Assembly: GCA_025765615.1 (NCBI GenBank)
Contig: JAIVFJ010000094.1
Coordinates: 62,001-126,000 of the forward strand
Direction: 5' to 3'
DNA length: 64,000 nucleotides
Origin: Zopfochytrium polystomum
Taxonomy: Eukaryota > Chytridiomycota > Chytridiomycetes > Chytridiales > Chytridiaceae
Shown here in pieces: positions 21,070 through 31,222 of the stretch (its first letter is position 1; each line of letters starts with the position of its first letter). Both the position numbers and the translations under genes were made by a program. The notes under the pieces were generated by a model that was not told the DNA's origin, ran no database searches, and saw only the letters and a list, made by a program, of their open reading frames with translations.

Positions 21070-24000
21070 ATGGTTTCTCAGACAAGCATAATCTCGGGCG
21101 GCGACCCGTTCGCCGTCAGCGCGCTGTCTCTGCTGCTAATCCAGGCCTTCGTCGTCATCCTAACGGCGCGGCTCCTCTCGTTTGTCTTGCGCTACCTGAG
21201 ACAGCCTGTCGTGGTTTCCGAAGTCATTGGTGGCCTCATTCTCGGCGGCTCCGCCCTCTGCCGCATTCCTGCCTTCAAAAATCGCCTGTTCCCGGACACT
21301 TCGCTCCCCGGCTTCTCGCTCGTCGCCAACTTTGGGCTTGTCTTTTACCTTTTCCTGGTAAATATTTATTTATTACATACTTCCAAAAGAAATTGCAAAG
21401 TTTGTTCGCTCCAACGTGTTGAATTCTTCTTGTCCTCTCCTCAGATCGGTCTTGAGCTTGACCCAAGCAAGCTCCTGAAATCTGTGCGCAGCTCTGTTCC
21501 TATCTCGTTGGCAGGCATCGCTCTTCCTTTTGGCCTCGGCGTCGCGGTTGCCCGCCTCATTTACGACCGATATGCAGACCAAAAAGTGGCCTTCTCCTCG
21601 TTCCTCATTTTCACTGGTGTTGCTATGTCCATCACCGCCTTCCCCGTCCTCGCACGCATTTTGACGGAGCGACGACTGCTTCAAACCAAGGTTGGCCAGG
21701 CCACCATCTCTGCTGCAGCGATCGACGATGTGACGGCATGGACGCTGCTGGTCCTCGTGATCGCAATTATCAATAACGCCTCGAGTGCGAATGCGGACTT
21801 CCACAACTACTTGACGGCAGTTTATGTATTCTTCGTCGTTGTGGGATACGTTGTCTTCCTCTGGTTCACGGTTCGACCTCTCTACCGCTACTTGCTCGCG
21901 AAAGCCCAGAAGACGGAGGGCGCCGAAAGCTCCCTTCTGTTTGTAACGTTCCTTCTGGTCCTCGTCTCTTCCTGGTTCACTGAAGTCATTGGTGTACACG
22001 CAATCTTCGGTGGTAAGTTGATTTGTTTGAAGTGCTCATTAACTCGAATGCCGAATTGCATGCGGCAAATGTCCCCTACAATACCCTCGCCACCTTTGCC
22101 CCTTCTCACCGCGCTATTGAGTTCCCACGAAATGCATGCCCTCGCCAATCAATACCCCCTTACCCTCCAACGTCATTCCTTTCCCTCGCCAACTCGTTCC
22201 TGATATCAAACCCTCGCCACACTGATCCCACCCTCCCCAACCATCGCTACCCAACTTGCAGATTCGTTCACTTTGCGTTGTGAAATATTTCGACTCTATT
22301 GCTCCCGGCGCATATCAACCCAAACGCTTTTTGCGAGGCAGACTGCGCAGTTTATTTGCTAGATTCTCCTCCCACTTCGATTGCACGAGCACCATTATGT
22401 TCCCACCTGTCCCTTTCGAAGCCCTCGCCATTCCCTTCTCCCCGAAAGTGTTATCCAGTCCCAGTACCCTCGCCAGACTCGTCCCTTCTTGATAAGCGCC
22501 CCTCGCCACTCTATCCCACTCCATTTTCGCATGCACCCCCTCGCCACATCTTTCCCCCTTTCACTTTCCCCTCAATGAAACCTCCAAACGCGAACGAGTG
22601 ACCAGAGCTGTGCCGCCGTGGCTCCTCGGTTGACATTTTTCTCCCATTCTTCGCGCAGGATTCCTTGTCGGTGCTGTCATCCCGCATGACTTCGGCTTTG
22701 CCCGCAAGCTCGTTGCCCAGATTGAGGATTTGATTATGATCGTCTTCTTGCCGTGTACGTGGCTTTTCCGACATTTTGCTGCCCTATCCCACTGTGTCGT
22801 AACCGCCTTTTCTCCCCATCTTGACAGTGTACTTCGCATACTCTGGTATCAACACCCGCTTGGACCAGCTCAATGACGCCCAATCTTGGGGCTTTGTTGT
22901 CCTCGTCATCGTTACTGCTTGCGCAGGCAAGCTTATCGGTTGCACTTCGGCAGCGAAGCTTTCTGGACTGAGCTGGCGCGAATCGACGGCGGTTGGCATT
23001 CTTATGAACACGAAAGGCCTTGTAGAACTAATTGTTCTGAACCTGGGTCTCCAAGCCGGCGTCATCACTTCCCAGATTTTCTCTATTTTCGTTGTCATGG
23101 CTGTTATTACGACCCTCATGACTATTCCCCTTCTGTCTATTGTTTACCCACCCAAGTACTACCAAGACGAACTGCACCTCCTGGAAGACAGAGATGGCTC
23201 GAACGCTTCCATCGCGAAACCGGAGAACGAAACTGCGGCCGCAGACGAAGTCCGTCTTCTCGTTTTGTTGCCGTCGATGTCTGCTGCGAATGCAATGGTC
23301 TCGCTATCTTCTCGCATCGCCGCACACACGCCGCACCTCTCCGTGTACGGTCTTCGCCTTCTCCACCTCGATCACCGTATGTCCACGGTCATGCAAGCCT
23401 CGGAATACAACCAAACCATCAAGTCCGACCCGATCCTCTCCGTCTTCCACGCCTTCTTCAACCTGCAGAACGTTCGTGCCCGTCCTCTGCTCACCTTCCG
23501 CGACGAGGTCGTCCCAACCCTGATCGAAGCCACTGGGCATGTATCAGCGAACGTTGTCATCCTACCGCAGATTGCGCAGCCCGAAGCCCGCGAAATCGCC
23601 GTCGGAACCCCCTTCGCCACCGTCGTTCAATTCATCGACAAGGGCTACACAGCGAGCACCAAGCACGAAGACGTGAACCAGCTGACAACATCGTCGGCGG
23701 CGGCTGCCGCTCTCGCCCACGCCCCAAAAAGCGGAAAACCGGCTTCCCCCTTGCCCTCCGACCGCGTCCTCGTCCTCGTGCTGGGCGGCAGCACCTCGGA
23801 TGCCACCGACGACGCCGCCGCCTCCGCGTTCGCTGGTCTTGTCGTCGGCCCCTCGGCCGTCACGGGTGGCCCGAACATGTCCCTTGTGGTCGTTTCCCTC
23901 TCCATCGAGGCCGAGGTGCCCTCTTTCGCTACCGACAAGCCTGTGCTCGTGGACTCGTCCGACCGCGCCGCTCTCGAATCGACTCTCGGCCTTCGCGCCG

Positions 24001-24182
24001 CCTCCGGCCGCGACGTTGTCGTCATCGGCGCGTCCGTGCTAAACCGACTTTCGTCCGCTTCGGGCGAGGCTGGCGCTTCGACTGCCGCTCCGGGCGGCTT
24101 GCGACACTGGCTGGAGGAGGAAGGAACTTCGTCAGTGGCGGTCGTCACCGGCAGGCGGAAGACCGAGTTCATCTCTGTGTAA
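21070..24182 (+). CDS. KHA1-like K+/H+ antiporter (CPA2 family)
   Basis: Membrane cation/proton antiporter of the CPA2/CHX-KHA1 type, which in yeast works in Golgi/endosomal K+ and pH balance. Exons 21070-21357, 21445-22012, 22659-22754 and 22828-24182 (introns 87, 646 and 73 bp, GT-AG) give 768 residues. The N-terminal half is the Na_H_Exchanger domain with 11-12 hydrophobic segments: early LRQPVVVSEVIGGLILGGSA, then across intron 1 FYLFL-IGLELD, LIFTGVAMSITAFPVLARIL, AAAIDDVTAWTLLVLV (the Asp pair typical of the ion site), VHAIFGG-FLVGAVIPHD across intron 2, and FLPLYFAYSGI across intron 3. The C-terminal ~340 residues form the soluble regulatory, universal-stress-like tail of this family. 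The second intron is exceptionally long for the window and carries a repeated 9-mer. Confidence 0.92.
22084..22546 (+). repeat. Eight copies of CCCTCGCCA inside intron 2 of the antiporter gene
   Basis: Exact copies start at 22084, 22139, 22183, 22211, 22422, 22467, 22500 and 22538, all in the sense orientation and unevenly spaced (28-211 bp). The surrounding intron is pyrimidine-rich but not a simple tandem repeat. Confidence 0.9.
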
Positions 24183-24625
24183 CCCTGGAATGGTTTACGT
24201 GATCCCAATGTTTTGTTCTTCTGCGAGGCCAAAACCCAGACCTCTTCGAATATGGTATGTTTTGATGTGACTCTTCGTTTTCCGTGCCTTCACTTTTTTT
24301 CCCCGCACCCCCCACTATCAGCGGCTAGTGGTGTCGCGCTTTTCCCGCCACAAACGCTATTACCATAGTTGTCTCCTTCACTTGGGAGTCTTGATCCACC
24401 GCTACTCAAACCCAACAAACGGGTCCAGCGCACAACCGAGTTTTTCCTATTTTTTTAAACCCCTCTGCAATTCTCAAGCAACTTCCATGAAACTGTCTGT
24501 GCTCGCCTTCACTCTTTTGTATTGTTGCCTCCTTTTCATTGTTTCAGTTCTCACCGGGCGAGTGTCATTTGAAAGATAGGCGGATCGACCGAATAAACAG
24601 ATTTTAGGGGTATTTCATTGCGCAA
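24183..24625. other. 3' flank of antiporter gene
   Basis: Downstream non-coding DNA; an AATAAA at about 24592 may serve as a polyadenylation signal if the 3' UTR is long. No gene seen. Confidence 0.35.
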
Positions 24626-24952
24626 TCAAAGTTTGAGATTCATCTCCCTAATCAAAACTGGGCAGATTCTGACAATGGCCACAACCTCAGTCACGAGGAA
24701 AGTCTTCGTGAGCTCCGCAGCTGTCGGCGACACGTCGTCGAAAAAGATGCGGGGCCTGTGCCTGTCGGGCCTGGCGGACCTGGCACGCTCATGCATATAC
24801 GGCAGAGCAGGTTCTATGCTAATCAGCTGGTTTACCCAGAGTTGTGCGAGGTCCGGGGTGTTTCTACAAAGTTTAGTGTGAGTGTACACAAAGGTGTTAT
24901 AATTCCGCGATATAAGTAGAAACCTACTTTTGCGAGCAAAGGCAGGATCTTG
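24626..24952 (-). CDS. Orphan open exon, unidentified protein
   Basis: A 109-codon open frame on the minus strand preceded by a good acceptor (TTTACAG, ending at 24953) reads as ordinary protein: QDPAFARKSRFLLISRNYNT, then FVYTHTKLCRNTPDLAQLWV, RPRIFFDDVSPTAAELTKTF and a stop. It is more GC-rich than its surroundings. An upstream minus frame at 25126-25329 (GKKLGRVLEVPAPMKNPNQL) might be another exon but no clean junction is visible. It may be the last exon of a gene, or a fragment captured in repeat DNA. Family unknown. Confidence 0.3.
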   Translation of the reverse strand, partial: QDPAFARKSRFLLISRNYNTFVYTHTKLCRNTPDLAQLWVNQLISIEPALPYMHERARSARPDRHRPRIFFDDVSPTAAELTKTFLVTEVVAIVRICPVLIREMNLKL

Positions 24953-25569
24953 CTGTAAAGAATTTTTCCCACAGACTCGGTTTGATCAGTGAAACCCGAC
25001 ATTGTCAACATACAAAAATCGAGCTTGCAAAAAATGGAGGAAGCAGAACAGAGTTTCTTTTGAACATATTCCCTGTGCAGTGGTATTTTATTTTGGGAAA
25101 TTGCACTTTGATTCAGCGAATTGAATCAAATTGGATTACATAGCAAACGCCGCCCGATCCATGGAGAGCCCCATGCTTTCAAGACGAGTATTGCAGGATG
25201 CTGTTTTCCCAGATCAGCCAATTGGTTTGGGTTTTTCATTGGAGCAGGGACTTCAAGTACTCTCCCCAGTTTCTTACCTCTGGAGGATTTTGTTTGAAGG
25301 CTAGGAAGGGTGTGTGCAAAGGTCTGCATTGGCAGTGGCTCACTCTCCCCATGTGACTGTCAGTTCTTGTTCTACACAGTCACAACACGTTTGGGCCTGC
25401 CTTATGCCTACTAACCAGTCAGTTCCACCTAATACAGGGGCAACTGCCTGCCAACCTGCAAAACGATACTGTGGCTGTCTGAGGCTGTTTTCCTTTCCCA
25501 TCTTCCTGCCAGGGAGCAAACCTCACAATTGTGAGGCTTTGTTTTTGCCACATGTCAGATACATTTAAA

Positions 25570-25640
25570 GACTCCTTTGCTCATGGTGGAGCATTCGACA
25601 GCAGATCGAAAGGTCGCGTGTTCAAATCACGTAAGGGTCA
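25570..25640 (+). tRNA. tRNA-Cys(GCA)-like gene, possibly a pseudogene
   Basis: Cloverleaf by eye: acceptor GACTCCT/AAGGGTC (6 of 7 positions pair, one as G-T), D-arm GCTC/GAGC with a short loop, a perfect anticodon stem TTCGA/TCGAA, loop CAGCAGA with anticodon GCA, and T-arm GCGTG TTCAAAT CACGT. Base 33 is A where tRNAs almost always have U, the D-loop is short and one acceptor pair is lost, so it may be a recent pseudogene. Confidence 0.55.
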
Positions 25641-25989
25641 TCGGACTGTCTGTAGACAAACTCATTTTTTGATAACTGCAGAGCAAGCCAGTTTGTGCAA
25701 GTAATGTTGGCAAAGTAAAAAGGCTTTGTTTTCAAGGTTGGTCCATTTAGGATTTGCCAAATGGGGCTCGAAACCCTTACCCATTGCTTTTATTTGGCCC
25801 CACAAGTTACTGAGAACTGCTCAAACGGGCAATAAATGGAAGCATTAAGACAGAAACTGCAACTTGTTGTTGGATCCAGTGCTGCATGGTGTGCACCGAT
25901 TGGCCTGGTCACAGGAAGAGTCCAATTACAAACTAGAAAATGTGCAATCCGTCATTACAGAGGGAAGCTACACGCCGAGCAAAAGCATA

Positions 25990-26046
25990 ACACCAGCGGG
26001 GAATCAAACCCCGCTACGCGCTTACAACGTGCGCGCTAACCGGTGT
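25990..26046 (-). pseudogene. tRNA-Thr(UGU)-like sequence lacking a D-arm
   Basis: On the minus strand the acceptor ACACCGG/CTGGTGT pairs at all 7 positions, the T-arm CGGGG TTTGATT CCCCG is perfect, and the anticodon arm CGCAC GTTGTAA GCGCG reads UGU with four of five stem pairs. Between acceptor and anticodon stem there is only TTAGCG, with no D-arm. Probably a tRNA that lost its D-arm by internal deletion. Confidence 0.55.
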
Positions 26047-26164
26047 CTGTTCCTCACATAGTCCAGGCCTTTGGCAGATAGCACATCTACTATGTCCGCT
26101 CTATTTGTCTTTGTGCGTTTACTTGATTGGCGACCCTGTCTGCTGCAGTTGTTCTCAGCAGGCT

Positions 26165-26345
26165 CTGTCCACGGCCCTGACTCTGTAAACAGTCTACTCT
26201 GAGTGAGTGAGTGGAAGGAGTCAATGAAGTGGAGATGTGTGTTTGTGGGTGGTCCTTCTCCCCAACTTGGAAAGAAAGAGAAAAACTCTGTTATGAATTA
26301 TTGATACATGATGATGATATACATGCTGTAATAGTTGCTACTGCC
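26165..26345 (-). repeat. Dispersed repeat R4, inverted copy
   Basis: Reverse complement matches 40610-40735: GTATCAATAATTCATAACAG, then a CTCCAAGTT-type block, GGACCACCCACAAACACA, and the TCACTCACTC..AGTAGACTGTTTAC end. Confidence 0.65.
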
Positions 26346-26380
26346 TCTGTTGACAGATTGCTTCAAATTCGATAGGTGAA

Positions 26381-26503
26381 GGGACAGACACACTTTGTCT
26401 GTCCCCCGCAGTCAACATCTTCCTCTGTTGCCCACAGGGTATCCCCTTCATGGGGCCAGCAGTCCAGCAGATGGGCAAGAGACAGGTGCGGAGCGCCTGT
26501 CCC
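26381..26503. repeat. Hairpin repeat, locus 1 (two hairpins)
   Basis: Hairpin A: arms GGGACAGACA and TGTCTGTCCC (26381-26390, 26396-26405), loop CACTT, 10 bp. Hairpin B: arms GACAGGTG and CGCCTGTC (26481-26488, 26494-26501), loop CGGAG, 8 bp with one G-T pair. The spacer holds CCCACAGGGTATCCCCTTCA and ATGGGCAAG, shared in inverted orientation with the locus at 59438-59608. Confidence 0.75.
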
Positions 26504-26984
26504 TGCAGTCATCTCTGCTGCACCAAGGCCCCTTCATGGGACCACCCTAGTGCCAGCTCTGTCCACAGCCCAGTCACACAAGGTGCCACAGTTGGTGACA
26601 TAAGGGTCAAATCCTCCAGATACAAATAGCCCAACTTGAACGTCAGTTTCAAGCTTCGCACTTCACAACATGCTCCTGCACACTCCGAAAAAAGACTAAG
26701 TTACTCTCTGCCTCTTGTCGCATTCCAAATCGAATTCACAACACAACTAACACTTGATTACTGTCCCAGCTACTCCAGTGCTAGGTTTGATAGCAGTTGT
26801 CCTGCTGATGTCAAGTTGAAGGGGGAAAAAAATGAGATATCATCATGATGTGTTTCAAAACACGCACCTTTGTATTGAGCGAAAATCAACCCGTTGTTTG
26901 GCACAAGCTTCCGACACCTCATCCCTTGGAAGCTGTGCAGTCTTGCTCGTCACAAAGAAAGAAGTGAGGTGAACCTGAACAATG

Positions 26985-28075
26985 GAACAACAAAATTGGT
27001 TAAAGCAGTCCCAATAATAAAGACAGGTGAGCTGCAAATACACGTTAATGCCTTGGAACCAAAGAGCTGGTGAGATAGTCATAGGGGATGATTGTTGGAG
27101 TTTGCACACATTACCCACACCTTTTGAGATCCTCTGACCTGTCTTCAAGAGTAAAGATGAGTTAAGATGGCATTTGGGCTGGTCCCAGTGTTATCTACAC
27201 TTCTCCCACCCATTGACACTGTACAAGTGCAGAGGTAGTTTCTGTCCCCAGTCTGGGGAGACCACAGTAGTGTGCTTCACTCTAGCAATTAGATAGATTT
27301 GATTATAGGAGTTTGACAGGGAGCTTGACTTACTTCTTTGCACACATAACTCCATGAAAGTTCTGGCCAAATCAGCATGATGCAAAAGTGATGTCGTGCC
27401 TGCCTCCTGACCCCTCAAAGTCTAAACTCTATCTCTCAGAGCTAAAAGGCTATTATCAAAGTCTGACTCCTGAGATCACCTGCAGTATAAAAGGGGGAGC
27501 CCAGCAGCTCCAGAGAAGCATCATCCCAGATCCTGATCACATCTGTCTGTTCTCTCTTTCCCATTGAGTACAAAAAATAAAAACCATTACTGTTACTTGA
27601 GTCACCATACCCTCTACCTTGACCTGCAAAGCTCTTTAAGCACTACCTCAGTTGACACTTCATTCGTACAGGGCCCTTTGCTCTTACAGCAAAGGGTGTC
27701 CTGCACTCTAAACAAGACCAATCTGTCTGAAAGCAGAGGATCTCCATCTACTTTGGAAAAGGGTGCTTCGCACTTAACAAGAAGGGCTCATGCACTAAAC
27801 AAACTTTCCCACTCCACACTGGCTCAAGTGTGTTGGTGCCCTTTCAACACAAACCCCATCAACCCCTCTGAGTTTGCATGTGTTACCACTTGTTGTATGT
27901 AATCTGCGTCCCAGTTCCAGAACATTAACTAGATTCCCCTTTGCCAAATAGCAGCCAAAATTTCTATGAAAGCTGGGGCTGTGGCGGCAATCACCACACT
28001 GATCTTTGAAGGTACCTTTGCTCTTGCCAATAAAATAAGTAGACTTCATAACTGAGGCCTCGTTACAGCATGACT
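26985..28075 (+). repeat. Dispersed repeat R5, copy split by an LTR-like insertion
   Basis: The left half (26985-27092) and right half (27999-28075) together match the uninterrupted copy at 29995-30172: AATAAAGAC, CAAATACAC, GCCTTGGAA and ATAGGGG on the left, AGGTAC, AATAAAAT, AGACTT and ACTGAG on the right. The sequence between them is the inserted element listed next. Confidence 0.6.
27093..27998 (+). mobile_element. Putative solo LTR of a second retrotransposon family
   Basis: A 906-bp block with TG...CA ends (TGTTGGAGTTTGCACAC ... AATCACCACA) interrupts repeat R5. The bordering pentamers are ATGAT (27088-27092) and CTGAT (27999-28003), a 4-of-5 match. Removing the block restores the R5 order seen at 30080-30100. 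An internal TATAAAAGGGGGAGC at about 27486 looks like an LTR core promoter. The first ~105 bp recur at 59654. Confidence 0.55.
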
Positions 28076-28742
28076 AAGGTGTCATTGAGGGTTTTCGCAG
28101 CCTTCCAGAAAGAGGACGAAATTTGACATGTTCTCTTCACCGTCAGGGGCTTATATGTAGTCTAGTGGCAAAAGGGATAAGAAAAGTCTTAAACATGGAA
28201 CCTTCTGGATTTTAGCAGGGCCTGTTGCCCACCGCCCTGGTTACAGATCATACTTTGTGGTGGATTCAACAAAAGTGGAAAACTCCCAGGGCAATGAGAT
28301 TCTCCAGTATCTCACAATCACATAAGGTGTTGGCCATAGGTCAGGTTCTCACTGAACTCTTACTTTACTATGAGACATATGACACATCATATATTTTTCT
28401 ATCTAACACATGACCCTATCTTGAACAAGAGGTCGATTCCAGTTGTTCCCATAATTTTTCTAATTTTCAAGGTTGTAGAGGTAACTTTTTGGACTAATTG
28501 TCAAGTTTGTTGCACTAATTGCAATGCCATCTTCGATAGTGAGAAGAGCTCCCCTTGGCTCTTGAGTTACAATTAGTGTCTTTGTTACTTGAGAGCTCCT
28601 CTTCTTCATATGAGTACATAATCTTGTAAATGATTCTTATCTTTCCTTTCTTGATAGTGTTGCCTTATCATTGATTTTCCTTTCTTCCCTCCTTTCATTT
28701 TCTTTTTTTCCTTTCTTTCTTCTTTTCCCAAACGCCACCCTG

Positions 28743-28981
28743 TGAGACAATACTCACTCCTTTGACCCTGTCTGGGCCCAAGAGTGAAGGAGTAATAACC
28801 GGCCAAACTAACTTTATTGGGCTGTTGTCTCGGGGGTGTTTCATCCCTACTACTTGCCTAGTCCATGAAGTATCCCCACTGACCTGTCTAACAGGGGTCT
28901 CAAACACAAGGAATGAACATTCAGAGGGACAATCCTCTGAGGGATTGGTGCTGGAGCACTGATTACTGGCGTGGCTGCTGG
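28743..28981 (-). repeat. Dispersed repeat R3, inverted copy
   Basis: Its reverse complement aligns along about 240 bp with 45227-45473, including TGTCCCTCTGAATGTTCATT, GTTTGAGACCCCTGTT and GGGTCAAAGGAGTGAGTAT. Confidence 0.8.
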
Positions 28982-29994
28982 CTGATGTGAGAGGAAACAG
29001 AAGCGCACTCCTGAGGGTGCAACACAACTGCAGAATAAAGAGAGAGAAGAGGGAAACAGGGATTTTTATCTCAGGAACCTAATCTCAAATACAACAGGAG
29101 CAGTTAATAGGGACGGGACAGACAGGGCGCGACCTAGCGCCCCTCGTCGTGGACGGTGCTGCGGGAGCCCTAGTCGTCACCAGCGACAGGGGGGAGAGAG
29201 AGAAGGGAGTCGACTATGTAGGGTCGGAAGGTCACCAGCAGGGAACTCGCACGCGGAAACACCTGCAATCGTACACACACCCTGCCGGGCTGTGTTGGCA
29301 CGATCACTCGACCAACGGGCTTTATCGCATTGCACTCGTACTCACACATCTCACCCTCACAGCAATAGGACCAAGGCAGGCACTTGTAGATCGAACTCTC
29401 AGGTGTCAGGGGCCACACAGAGCGCAGCCACCAACACCCTCACAGGGAAAAGAAGGTTGGGGACGACAACGCCGTCGTCATCGCCACCACCACCACTGTC
29501 ATTGCAGCAGGCAAGCACTGGGGATCCTCACTCCAACACAGAGCTGGCTATGTCACAGTTGCTGGTGGGGTCAGCTGCATTCCCCACCAACGGCCCCGTA
29601 AGAGGAGCACTAAGGGACCATGTACACACCCGGGTGTGCACCATCTCTCACTATCCTCACCTTGTGAGCCAGATGGATTTGAAGGGACTCTGTATTGGTG
29701 CCAAAGGACAGAAATCAGATTGAAGAAAAAAGGAAAAAGAGAAATGGCCCAAAAACAGAGAGAGAGAAAATTGACAAGTCAACACCCCTGACTTGGAGCA
29801 TCCACCACAAATGCACTAAGTCCCCCAATCCTATGTGTGTATGTACAAGTGCTGAAAATAAATAATAAATTAGGTGGGCTTGGGGTACAGCCTGTCAGGG
29901 ATCCCATCCCTAGGCAGTCAGGCAGTCTCCGTTTGTCACTGAAAAAGAAAATATGTTGAGAAAACCCTGGCACAACAGAAACTGTTAAGATGAA
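28982..29994. other. Repeat-zone DNA without a recognisable gene
   Basis: Open frames at about 29149-29723 (+) are Thr/Ser/His-rich and have no recognisable domain or splice context. I cannot support a gene. Confidence 0.3.
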
Positions 29995-30172
29995 AGTAGT
30001 AAAAGCAGGCCACTAATAAAGACGGGTTAGCCGCAAATACACTTTGATAACGCCTTGGAAACTAAAGAACCGGGAATAATAATAGGGGTCCCGATCCTTG
30101 CAGTTTTATGACAGGTACGCTTGTTTTTGCGAATAAAATCCCTAGACTTTATCACTGAGACCTCAGTGTAGC
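29995..30172 (+). repeat. Dispersed repeat R5, uninterrupted copy
   Basis: Reference copy for the split R5 at 26985-28075. Its own ends are not defined by any terminal repeat I can see. Confidence 0.55.

Positions 30173-31222
<1,050 letters not shown>

Noticed and set aside
22084..22546. CRISPR-like array from the repeated 9-mer
   Set aside because: Repeats are only 9 bp, spacing is irregular (28-211 bp) and the sequence is a eukaryotic intron.
29149..29723. Two overlapping plus-strand frames of 143-150 residues
   Set aside because: Thr/Ser/His/Pro-rich without ordered segments, located in a repeat zone.
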